Of a stretch of 64,000 nt of DNA, positions 47,119 to 54,453 are shown in pieces. Under the pieces are notes generated by a model. That model saw only the letters and a program-made list of their open reading frames with translations, was not told the DNA's origin and ran no database searches. The stretch covers positions 471,842 through 535,841 of the forward strand of contig JAJTFA010000001.1 in the NCBI GenBank assembly GCA_021299635.1, in the 5' to 3' direction. The translations under genes and the position numbers were made by a program. The DNA comes from Sphingobacteriales bacterium (lineage in GTDB: Bacteria > Bacteroidota > Bacteroidia > UKL13-3). Within the stretch, counting starts at the first letter, position 1. Each line of letters opens with the position of its first letter.

Positions 47119-47356
47119 GTTCGGTGAGTCTTAGCTGATCCAGCATTTTAAAAAAATCATAAAGGTCTTTTTCTACTGTTTCCTTATCGGTTTGGTAAGA
47201 TTCAAGCAGGTGTTTTCTAATTTCATTTTCAGATTTTCCATCTTTCAGATGTTTCAAGATATCAAGCCCAATGGGGTTTACAGAGAATGAGTCACCGGTT
47301 GCAGGATTAAAAACAAATCCTGTATCGCTAATAGCGAGATTTTTTAAAAGGTTCAT
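47111..47356 (-). CDS. PqqD-like (RRE) peptide-binding protein
   Basis: This 81-residue protein fits the PqqD/RiPP-recognition-element fold, with an N-terminal beta strand pair (FVFNPATGDSFSVNPIGLDILKHLKDGKSENEI) and a winged-helix helical part. PqqD-like proteins bind the leader peptide of a ribosomal peptide and present it to a modifying enzyme. Here the partner is an overlapping ATP-grasp gene rather than a radical-SAM enzyme. No precursor peptide gene is visible within the 39-base gap upstream. The first base of the operon may be set by the weak TAATATTTG box near 47390 on the minus strand. Confidence 0.8.
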   Translation of the reverse strand: MNLLKNLAISDTGFVFNPATGDSFSVNPIGLDILKHLKDGKSENEIRKHLLESYQTDKETVEKDLYDFFKMLDQLRLTEHD

Positions 47357-47395
47357 GTGTTGACGTTTAGAAAGTTTTTAATAGGGAACCAAATA

Positions 47396-47902
47396 TTAAG
47401 GCAGTGGTGGGGCTTCCGGTTGCCTTTTAATTTCATGTGGCGGGTGAGGAGCATTTACACCAACCATCTTTATAATCTGATTGATGATGGCATCAAAATG
47501 TTGTTTTTGTTCTTCATCACATAAATCTCTTACCTGCCTGAAATGTTCAAATGTTATTTTTTCAGATTGTTCTTCATAGGCAATCACCTTTGCCAGTTGG
47601 GCATAAGCCGTTTCCTCATTGCCTTTTTGCTTAAGACCGGCATACATCTCTTCTTTTTCTGTTCTGATTTGATATCGTAATTTTTGTATGGTATCAAAGT
47701 GTGATTTACGAAGCAATTCAAATGCAGCAACTTGTTCGTCTGTAAATTCTAATTTAGTAATAATGTATTCTTTAGGACTTTGCGCCACATAACCATGAGG
47801 AGGTGCAGGACGAATTATCCAAACACTTGCAATTGTTGCGAGGTTAATGCAGATGAGCAATACCACCAGTATACTCAATATTTTTATTTTATCTATTTTC
47901 AT
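47396..47902 (-). CDS. Spy/CpxP-like periplasmic heavy-metal-sensor-family protein
   Basis: This 168-residue protein has an N-terminal membrane anchor or signal (ILSILVVLLICINLATIASVWII) and a helical LTxxQ-type domain. The key piece is LEFTDEQVAAFELLRKSHFDTIQKLR, then LCDEEQKQHFDAIINQI, the two conserved repeat helices of the heavy-metal resistance/CpxP superfamily. Its C-terminus is proline- and histidine-rich (APHPPHEIKRQPEAPPLP), which could bind metal. It follows the anti-sigma-like gene by 1 base, giving a three-gene operon sigma / anti-sigma-like / sensor, comparable in arrangement to CnrYXH. Confidence 0.82.
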   Translation of the reverse strand: MKIDKIKILSILVVLLICINLATIASVWIIRPAPPHGYVAQSPKEYIITKLEFTDEQVAAFELLRKSHFDTIQKLRYQIRTEKEEMYAGLKQKGNEETAYAQLAKVIAYEEQSEKITFEHFRQVRDLCDEEQKQHFDAIINQIIKMVGVNAPHPPHEIKRQPEAPPLP

Positions 47903-47903
47903 T

Positions 47904-48212
47904 TTAGTAGATATAAAGATTATCAGATTCGAAATACTCCTGTGCTACTTGTGAAATGGCTGATTCATCCGTTATCTCCGGTTGCTTTATTTGTTTATGG
48001 CTTTTTAGGGTTATGAAATTCAAGGAAATAATCAACGCAATCATCATTGCAAATTGCAGAATTATCTTACCACTGTAATAAACAGGCTCCGGCACTTGTG
48101 TGCTAAGTTTATGCAAAATCTTACCGAATAGAAAAGGAGAGGCTTCGGCTCTCTTCATTCCGTTTAGGCTTTGCAAAGCTTTCTCAATGTTTTGGTCTGA
48201 AAAATGTTTCAT
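47904..48212 (-). CDS. putative membrane anti-sigma factor
   Basis: This 102-residue protein has a cytoplasmic N-terminal half, one membrane helix at about residues 51-70 (IILQFAMMIALIISLNFI) and a short acidic periplasmic tail. It is placed three bases after an ECF sigma factor gene and one base before the Spy-like gene. The layout of a small single-pass protein between sigma and sensor genes suggests an anti-sigma factor. I do not see a zinc-binding HxxxCxxC motif, so this is inferred mostly from position. Confidence 0.65.
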   Translation of the reverse strand: MKHFSDQNIEKALQSLNGMKRAEASPFLFGKILHKLSTQVPEPVYYSGKIILQFAMMIALIISLNFITLKSHKQIKQPEITDESAISQVAQEYFESDNLYIY

Positions 48213-48215
48213 GGA

Positions 48216-48830
48216 TTACAGTATTAGAAGAAAAGCTTGTAAAGAACTTGCGCCCCCTGAAATATTATCTTTGTAATATTCAGATAATGAGTGCCTTAAA
48301 TTTTCATTGGCTCTAAATATAAGTGATTCAACTGCTGCTGTTGTGGTTTGCATTACATCTGCTGTTTCAGAGTAGCTAAGTCCTTCCAGTTTGTTTAGTG
48401 TAAATGCTGCTTGTTGTTTTTCCGGCAGCTGTTTAATGGCAGCAAATAGCACTTTTGCATGCTCTTTATTCTCAAGCAGTACACCGGGATGGTCAAAATG
48501 TGGCTGATCTACTTGCAGGTCTTCTTCTGCCCCCCAGATTGATTTAATGAATGCGAAACGTTTGGATGCTTTTTTCTTTTTCTGAATATCGAGACACTTG
48601 TTCACTGCAATTCGGTATAGCCATGTTTGCAAGCTTGATAAACCTTTGAATGTTGAAGCCGACCTGAAGACCTCTATAAATACTTCCTGTGTGGCATCTT
48701 CTGCTTCCTCTGTTTGTTGCAGCATACCCAGGCAGGTATTGTAAACTTTATCGGCAAATACACGGTAAAGTTCCCTGAAAGCTTGTTCCTCTCCTGAAAT
48801 GATTTTCGCTATCAGTTCTTTTTCATCCAT
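48216..48830 (-). CDS. ECF-family RNA polymerase sigma factor
   Basis: This 204-residue sigma factor has region 2 (about residues 14-80, FRELYRVFADKVYNTCLGMLQQTEEAEDATQEVF) and region 4 (LPEKQQAAFTLNKLEGLSYSETADVMQTTTAAVESLIFRA), joined by a short linker. These are typical of ECF regulators. It heads the operon with the anti-sigma-like and Spy-like genes, so the signal is presumably envelope or metal stress. The promoter region upstream is AT-rich with a TATTGC element that is close to but not identical with TAnnTTTG. Confidence 0.93.
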   Translation of the reverse strand: MDEKELIAKIISGEEQAFRELYRVFADKVYNTCLGMLQQTEEAEDATQEVFIEVFRSASTFKGLSSLQTWLYRIAVNKCLDIQKKKKASKRFAFIKSIWGAEEDLQVDQPHFDHPGVLLENKEHAKVLFAAIKQLPEKQQAAFTLNKLEGLSYSETADVMQTTTAAVESLIFRANENLRHSLSEYYKDNISGGASSLQAFLLIL

Positions 48831-48947
48831 GGTATAAAAAGCAATATGGGACTTAGTTTCAATAAATGCAATGTTGGTAGGAACTGAGTACTATTTTAAG
48901 TGTTCAATTCAGTTAATAACATTCATACGGATGGCGTTATATCAATC

Positions 48948-48985
48948 AAAAAGCGGTATTGCCTGATCAGGCAATACCGCTTTTT
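48948..48985 (-). terminator. perfect 38-base palindromic terminator
   Basis: AAAAAGCGGTATTGCCTGA pairs perfectly with TCAGGCAATACCGCTTTTT around a zero-base centre. It lies 21 bases beyond the stop of the minus-strand Spy-like gene and can work in either direction because both flanks are homopolymeric. It also insulates the sigma operon from that gene. Confidence 0.85.
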
Positions 48986-49006
48986 CTTACGATAGGAATG
49001 TAATGG

Positions 49007-49438
49007 TTAATCGTTCAAAAACAATCCATCCTCTTGCAATTCTTCTTTCTCTTTTCGTCTTTCTTCTGCTTTTTTCTTCATCTCCTTTTTACGTTCTTGT
49101 TTGTATGCAGCATATTTTTGCTTCTGCTCATCGGTTAATAAAGCATTAATGCTGGCATCGGTACTTTTCAGGATATTTTTCATGGCTGCCTTTCTGGATT
49201 CTGGTGTATGATCCGTTTTCTTTCTTTCCTTATGCAATTGTTCCTGTTGTTCTTTCAACAAGTGTTTTATTTTTTCTTTCTGAACTTCTTGTACTCCTAC
49301 CTTTTCACAGAACTCAGTAAACTTTTTCTCTCTCATTTCTTGTTTCTGCGCTCCCTTTTCGCTCTTGACCTTTTGGCCCATTGCAGTTGTGGTAATGATT
49401 AAAGCCAGCAATGCGGCTATACATTTCATGGTTTTCAT
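49007..49438 (-). CDS. exported Spy-like helical protein
   Basis: This 143-residue protein has a signal peptide (MKCIAALLALIITTTAMGQ) and a highly charged, Lys/Glu-rich helical body. The segment LLTDEQKQKYAAYKQERKKEM is an LTxxQ-type motif of the Spy/CpxP family. It could be a periplasmic chaperone induced by envelope stress, consistent with the adjacent ECF sigma operon. The upstream minus-strand box CATATTTG is one mismatch from TAnnTTTG. The charged sequence makes family assignment tentative. Confidence 0.75.
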   Translation of the reverse strand: MKTMKCIAALLALIITTTAMGQKVKSEKGAQKQEMREKKFTEFCEKVGVQEVQKEKIKHLLKEQQEQLHKERKKTDHTPESRKAAMKNILKSTDASINALLTDEQKQKYAAYKQERKKEMKKKAEERRKEKEELQEDGLFLND

Positions 49439-49635
49439 CGGTTTTAATGATTTAGCATTGTTATGATGTTTTTATAAAGCAATGGTTTAATTACAATTCA
49501 TTTTTTTACAAATATGCCAAACTTAGCCACAAGGACTATGCTTTTAGTAATACATGAACTTTACTGCTTGATTTAATTACAGGACCAGATTGCGGCTGTT
49601 GTTAGGATACTTTTCGCCAAACAACTTTTCTGCAT

Positions 49636-49643
49636 TACATTTG
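49636..49643 (+). promoter_or_regulatory. candidate -7 promoter box for mnmA
   Basis: TACATTTG matches TAnnTTTG exactly and lies 10 bases before the ATG at 49654. That distance supports the ATG rather than the TTG at 49645 as the start. No -33 TTTG is evident at standard spacing. Confidence 0.45.
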
Positions 49644-49653
49644 TTTGCTTTTT

Positions 49654-50763
49654 ATGAGTAAAAACGGAAAAATACTGGTAGCCATGAGTGGCGGTCTGGA
49701 TAGCACTGTTACAGCTGTAATGCTTGCTGAGCAGGGCTATGAAGTAGTGGGCATTACCATGAAAACCTGGGATTACAGCTCATCCGGAGGCAGTAAAAAA
49801 GAAACCGGTTGCTGCAGTCTTGATTCTATTAATGATGCACGGTCTATTGCAGTTAAGCATGGTATACATCACATGATATTGGATATAAGGGACGAGTTTG
49901 GTGATTTTGTTATTGATAATTTTGTGGATGAATACCTTGCCGGTCGCACACCCAATCCTTGTGTATTGTGCAATACGCACATTAAATGGGAAGCACTGCT
50001 TAAGAGGGCAAACCAGCTTGATTGCGAGTTTATAGCTACCGGGCACTATGCTCAGGTGCGCGAGGAAAATAATCGATATGTTGTGTCTAAAGGGTTGGAT
50101 GACAATAAAGATCAATCTTACGTTTTGTGGGGTTTAACCCAAACCAGTTTAGCTAAAACACGCTTTCCGCTTGGAAAATTCAGGAAAACGGAAATAAGGC
50201 AAATGGCATTGGATATGGGATATGAGGAGTTGGCTAAAAAAAGCGAGAGTTATGAGATTTGTTTTGTGCCTGATAACGATTATCGTGGTTTTTTGAAAAG
50301 AAGGGTGTCTGGCTTAGAGCAAAGGGTTGATGGTGGTGATTTTGTTACCACAGATGGTAAAGTGTTGGGCAAGCACAGGGGCTACCCGTTTTATACAGTA
50401 GGTCAACGAAAAGGGTTAGAGATTGCTTTAGGCGAGCCAATGTATGTGGTGGAAATAGATCCTGAACACAATAAGGTGGTGCTCGGAAGAGAAGAAGAAC
50501 TGCAGCGTAAAGGCATGTGGGTGCAAGGCCTGAATATGGGTAAGTATGCAACTTTAACTGAGCCAATGGAGGTTGTAGCAAAAATACGCTATAAAGATTC
50601 CGGTCAGATGGCAACCATCAGGCAGCATGGCAACCGCATGGAAGTGATTTTTAATTCAACCGTTAAAGCTATTGCACCAGGCCAGTCGGCTGTATTTTAT
50701 GAAGGGAATGATGTAGTGGCCGGTGGATGGATACAATCCGCATTCGATGTGATCCATGCGTAA
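49654..50763 (+). CDS. mnmA: tRNA-specific 2-thiouridylase MnmA
   Basis: MnmA thiolates uridine 34 in the wobble position of Lys, Glu and Gln tRNAs, using sulfur relayed from a desulfurase. The 369 residues begin MSKNGKILVAMSGGLDSTVT, with the PP-loop SGGLDST. The catalytic cysteine pair is in RTPNPCVLCNTHIKW (about 90-104) and in SYEICFVPDNDYRGF (about 200). ATGHYAQV and DQSYVLWGLTQ are family signatures. I use the ATG at 49654 rather than the track's TTG at 49645. Confidence 0.95.
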   Translation: MSKNGKILVAMSGGLDSTVTAVMLAEQGYEVVGITMKTWDYSSSGGSKKETGCCSLDSINDARSIAVKHGIHHMILDIRDEFGDFVIDNFVDEYLAGRTPNPCVLCNTHIKWEALLKRANQLDCEFIATGHYAQVREENNRYVVSKGLDDNKDQSYVLWGLTQTSLAKTRFPLGKFRKTEIRQMALDMGYEELAKKSESYEICFVPDNDYRGFLKRRVSGLEQRVDGGDFVTTDGKVLGKHRGYPFYTVGQRKGLEIALGEPMYVVEIDPEHNKVVLGREEELQRKGMWVQGLNMGKYATLTEPMEVVAKIRYKDSGQMATIRQHGNRMEVIFNSTVKAIAPGQSAVFYEGNDVVAGGWIQSAFDVIHA

Positions 50764-50777
50764 AACAATTCAAAAGC

Positions 50778-50785
50778 TATATTTG
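50778..50785 (+). promoter_or_regulatory. candidate -7 promoter box for the lipoprotein-subtilase pair
   Basis: TATATTTG, an exact TAnnTTTG match, begins 15 bases after the mnmA stop and ends 29 bases before the lipoprotein ATG. A -33 element is not clear. Confidence 0.45.
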
Positions 50786-50814
50786 CGTTACCTTTATTTG
50801 TAAAGGTGTTTTGA

Positions 50815-51483
50815 ATGAAACAACTAAACGTTTTGCTTCTTTTTTGCTCACTAGCCCTGATTGCATGCTCGGATGATGATGCCGCGCAGGGAACCATCGA
50901 TCTGGGTTTAAGCTACACGCCTGTGGGCGTTGGAGCAGAGTGGATTTATAAGGTCGACTCATTTTCTTATGACGATAATACCGGATCAACCAATATTGAT
51001 ACCTTTAACTATTGGTATAAAGAAGTTGTTGCCCAGAAACTGAGTGGCAGTGCCGATGAAACAGAAAGCTCCTTCCTAATTAACCGCTTTTTTAGGTATT
51101 CAGATTCGGCTGATTGGAAACAGGCCAACAGCTGGAGGTTGCTAAAAAGTAATATGCGTGTAGAAAAAATTGAGGAAAATATTTCATTCATTAAATTATT
51201 GTTCCCGCTTGCCTCCGGTAAAAGATGGAATGGTAATATGGCCAATAGTCGCGAGCGGGAAAATTATACCATTATTTGGTTAGATGCACCCTACTCATCT
51301 TATCAGCAAACCTGCAAGGTTGAGCAGTTTAAAGAGAAGAACTTGGTAGAAGAAATAACGCGTGAGGAAGTATTTGCCCGCAACGTAGGTTTGGTATTTA
51401 AAGTGTCAGACTCTCTTAACACGCAGGTAAAAGGCACCCGTGGATACCGACTTCGCTATATCCTTCAAACATTTAAGCCCTGA
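50815..51483 (+). CDS. predicted lipoprotein, unknown function
   Basis: This 222-residue protein has a lipoprotein signal ending in LIAC, with the modified cysteine at about residue 18, followed by SDDDAAQGTID. The acidic residues after the cysteine fit a surface-exposed Bacteroidota lipoprotein rule. The rest is beta-rich (VGAEWIYKVDSFSYDDN) without a recognised family. Its stop overlaps the next ATG by one base (TGATG), so it is coupled to the subtilase and may be its inhibitor, chaperone or anchor; that is inference. Confidence 0.75.
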   Translation: MKQLNVLLLFCSLALIACSDDDAAQGTIDLGLSYTPVGVGAEWIYKVDSFSYDDNTGSTNIDTFNYWYKEVVAQKLSGSADETESSFLINRFFRYSDSADWKQANSWRLLKSNMRVEKIEENISFIKLLFPLASGKRWNGNMANSRERENYTIIWLDAPYSSYQQTCKVEQFKEKNLVEEITREEVFARNVGLVFKVSDSLNTQVKGTRGYRLRYILQTFKP

Positions 51484-53162
51484 TGCGTTTTTTAGTATTA
51501 CTATTTATTATAATTTCTTCTGCAGCACTTTTTGCGCAAACTTCTGCCCCAAATGAATTGTATGCCTATTGGATTACGTTTAAGGATAAAGACAGCAATT
51601 TACATATGCTGCATAAACCTCAGCTTTTTTTAGGTAATCGTGCAATCAGCAGGCGAAATAAATATGATATAGCAGTGGATGCAACTGACCTGCCTGTCGA
51701 TCAGCATCACAGAAAATATTTTTTAGATAGAGACTATGCTATTTACAGCATGAGCAGATGGCTAAACGCCATTACCATTTTGTCAAAGTATAAAAATTTG
51801 CCTGATTCTATTGGCAAACTGCCATTTATAAAGGAGTGCATCTATCTAGGTAAGATAAATGAAGCTTCTATTTTCAGAAAAGAGCAGGATATAAAGGATT
51901 TACTCAGCAATCTGGAGATGAGAACGGAAAGTCTCCGTAAAAAAAGCATCGATACTTCATACTACGGTAAAGCCTTCTTGCAAAATGAAATCTTAAATAT
52001 ATCACCTCTCCATCAATTAGGTTATAAAGGCAAAGGCATACATATAGCTGTAATTGATGCCGGTTTTAAAAATATACCTGCAGTTTCGTTTTTTCGACAT
52101 ATTATGGATAGCGGACAACTCCTAGGTAGCTATGATTTTGTAGACAAACAATTCAATGTCTTTGATGATGATGATCATGGCGGTGCTGTTTTTTCATGCA
52201 TGGCTGCACAAAAACCCTATGAGTATGTCGGTATTTCACCTCATGCTTCTTATTGGCTGCTTCGCAGCGAAAATCCCACAACTGAGCAGCTACTGGAGGA
52301 GGCTCTATGGACAGAGGCTGCAGAGTTTGCCGATAGTGTGGGAGTAGATGTGATTAACTCATCTCTGGGCTATTATGCTTTTGATGAAAAGCAGATGAAT
52401 CATAAATCAAAACAACTGGATGGTAAAAGTACCATTATTAGCAGGGCTGCTTCCATTGCTTCAAGTAAAGGTATTCTCATCATAAATAGTGCAGGCAATG
52501 AAGGTGATACCAAATGGAAACAGATTGCTTTCCCTGCTGATGCTAACGGAGTGCTAACTGTTGGTTCGGTTGATAGGAATAAAAATCATTCTTCGTTTAG
52601 CTCTATCGGCCCAAGTGCCGATAATAGAATAAAACCTGATGTTGTGGCAATGGGGCAGGAGGCTTATCTGGTTTCATCAAGTGGTAATTTATATCAAGGA
52701 AATGGCACCTCTTATGCCAGTCCTATGGTTGCGGCAGGCGCAGCTTGCTTATTGCAGGCAAGCAAGGAATCAAATCCGGCATCTATTATTTCTGCTATTC
52801 GTTTATCTGCGCATCAATATTTTCGCCCTGATAAATTATTGGGTTATGGCATTCCTGATTTTTTTCTTGCCTACCGCATGCTTTTGGCTCAACAAATAAA
52901 AGCGGATGATTGCATAGACATGCGTTGGTTGGATGACAAGCAATTACATCTAACGATTTATGCTGCTCAGCCACAAAAAATTATTATTGCGTTTTATGAT
53001 GAGGTAGGCAACCAAATTATGACGCTAACTGAGAAAATTAAGCAAACCGGAATTAGTCGCTTTTCTTTAAGGAAGGCGCAACAACTGCCAAAAGGAGTTT
53101 ATGAGGCAAGGATTAACTTACTGAATGGAGGCCAAAGGTTTAGGATTAGCAAAACATTCTAA
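51483..53162 (+). CDS. S8-family subtilisin-like serine protease, secreted
   Basis: This is a 559-residue secreted protease. A signal peptide (LLFIIISSAALFAQ) precedes a propeptide-like segment up to about residue 170. The catalytic triad is complete: Asp in AVIDAGFK (about 190), His in DDDHGGAVFSCMAA (about 232), and Ser in GNGTSYASPMVAAGA (about 410). The oxyanion Asn is in NSAGNEGD near 338. The last 75 residues, LHLTIYAAQPQKIIIAFYDEVGNQIM to RFRISKTF, resemble a T9SS-type tail with the GVYEARI core. It is translationally coupled to the preceding lipoprotein gene. Confidence 0.9.
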   Translation: MRFLVLLFIIISSAALFAQTSAPNELYAYWITFKDKDSNLHMLHKPQLFLGNRAISRRNKYDIAVDATDLPVDQHHRKYFLDRDYAIYSMSRWLNAITILSKYKNLPDSIGKLPFIKECIYLGKINEASIFRKEQDIKDLLSNLEMRTESLRKKSIDTSYYGKAFLQNEILNISPLHQLGYKGKGIHIAVIDAGFKNIPAVSFFRHIMDSGQLLGSYDFVDKQFNVFDDDDHGGAVFSCMAAQKPYEYVGISPHASYWLLRSENPTTEQLLEEALWTEAAEFADSVGVDVINSSLGYYAFDEKQMNHKSKQLDGKSTIISRAASIASSKGILIINSAGNEGDTKWKQIAFPADANGVLTVGSVDRNKNHSSFSSIGPSADNRIKPDVVAMGQEAYLVSSSGNLYQGNGTSYASPMVAAGAACLLQASKESNPASIISAIRLSAHQYFRPDKLLGYGIPDFFLAYRMLLAQQIKADDCIDMRWLDDKQLHLTIYAAQPQKIIIAFYDEVGNQIMTLTEKIKQTGISRFSLRKAQQLPKGVYEARINLLNGGQRFRISKTF

Positions 53163-53163
53163 A

Positions 53164-53538
53164 TCACTTATGAAATTCAGCTAGAGGATTATCATACATA
53201 TCACTCTGATCCTCGTTGGTATTATCCAAACACTTAAAATCTTTTTCTATTAGCAGATAAAGCTTTTCCCCGCCAGGCAGTATCATGTTATTTTCATAAC
53301 CTACTCGCTCTGTTTGCACCCAATTAGTTGCATCATGCTCCGGCATCAACATTACAACCGTTTGTTTGGATAAGTCTGCACTGAGTTCATTTACCGTAGC
53401 ATCTTTTTTTACTACGTAACTTAATTTGCCATTTGGCAGCAAGGTGTGTTCTTCAATATATCCGTCTTTCGCAAATTGATTTACCTCTGATTTGGTAAGG
53501 CGGATACGTATGCTATTTCCTTTTATTCTCAGTTTCAT
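53164..53538 (-). CDS. small protein paired with fdhD (DUF7009-like)
   Basis: This 124-residue soluble protein is not well known to me. It starts MKLRIKGNSIRIRLTKSEVNQFAKDG, with beta-strand segments and no signal. I recall similar small proteins next to fdhD in Bacteroidota, assigned to an uncharacterised DUF. It overlaps the fdhD stop by four bases (ATGA), so it is translated with FdhD. It may help FdhD deliver sulfur to a formate dehydrogenase. Confidence 0.75.
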   Translation of the reverse strand: MKLRIKGNSIRIRLTKSEVNQFAKDGYIEEHTLLPNGKLSYVVKKDATVNELSADLSKQTVVMLMPEHDATNWVQTERVGYENNMILPGGEKLYLLIEKDFKCLDNTNEDQSDMYDNPLAEFHK

Positions 53539-54395
53539 AGGTCAGAAATAATTTCGCTATTGCAATATATATTAAAACGATTAGGACGCAAGAAGCCAAT
53601 CAACGTGATGCCAGATTCTTTAGCCATTTCAACAGCCAGGCTGCTGGGTGCGCCTACAGCACAAACCAATCCAATTCCGCACATCACTGCTTTTTGCATG
53701 AGTTCAAAACTGGCCCTTCCGCTTAAAAGTAAAATGAAGTTGCGCAAAGGCATTTCAATAAAGGTATTGCCACTCAACACGGCACCGGCAATTTTATCTA
53801 CTGCATTATGTCGGCCTACATCTTCCCTAAGCAAGAGCAGCTCACCTTGTGCATTGAATAATGCAGCAGCATGTATACCTCCCGTATATTCAAAAACCGA
53901 TTGCTGTTTTCGCAATATTTCCGGTAATTGAATAATGGTATTTTTTTGGATTTTTAATTCATGCTTTTGCAGTGGAAACGGGCAAACCGTTTTAACGGCA
54001 TCAATACTTTCTTTCCCGCAAACACCGCAACTGCTTGTGGTATAAAAATTGCGTTGAAGTTTAGTAAAATCTAGATTGACGTTTTCATTTAACTCAACCC
54101 TAACGATGTTTTCTTTATTTTCTATCGTATTGGCTTCTGTGCAATACTTAATCGTATTAATGTCTGATGCATGTTGAATAATCCCTTCGGTATAGAGGAA
54201 TCCCGCAGCCAGCTCAAAATCATTGCCCGGTGTGCGCATGGTTACTGATATGCTTTTTTGCATTCTGTTATGAGCAGAGCCAAATCCCAATCTTATTTCC
54301 AGCGGTTCTTCACATGCTACCAAATCTGCTTTATACGACTTCTCTTCGCCCTCTATTTTTTCGATATAAACATGCTGTACGCTTGCCTTGGTCAT
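53535..54395 (-). CDS. fdhD: formate dehydrogenase accessory sulfurtransferase FdhD
   Basis: FdhD moves sulfur from the cysteine desulfurase to the bis-MGD cofactor of formate dehydrogenase. The 286 residues contain the essential CxxC in YTTSSCGVCGKESIDAV near residue 128. FELAAGFLYTEGII and LLLREDVGRHNAVDKIAG are family signatures. The dehydrogenase itself is not in this window. The gene is followed by the overlapping small partner and preceded by the metallohydrolase with a 58-base gap. Confidence 0.95.
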   Translation of the reverse strand: MTKASVQHVYIEKIEGEEKSYKADLVACEEPLEIRLGFGSAHNRMQKSISVTMRTPGNDFELAAGFLYTEGIIQHASDINTIKYCTEANTIENKENIVRVELNENVNLDFTKLQRNFYTTSSCGVCGKESIDAVKTVCPFPLQKHELKIQKNTIIQLPEILRKQQSVFEYTGGIHAAALFNAQGELLLLREDVGRHNAVDKIAGAVLSGNTFIEMPLRNFILLLSGRASFELMQKAVMCGIGLVCAVGAPSSLAVEMAKESGITLIGFLRPNRFNIYCNSEIISDL

Positions 54396-54453
54396 CTAGC
54401 GAAGTTATATTTTTATAATAAATGTTCTACGGTTTTTAGCGTGGCGCTATTAT

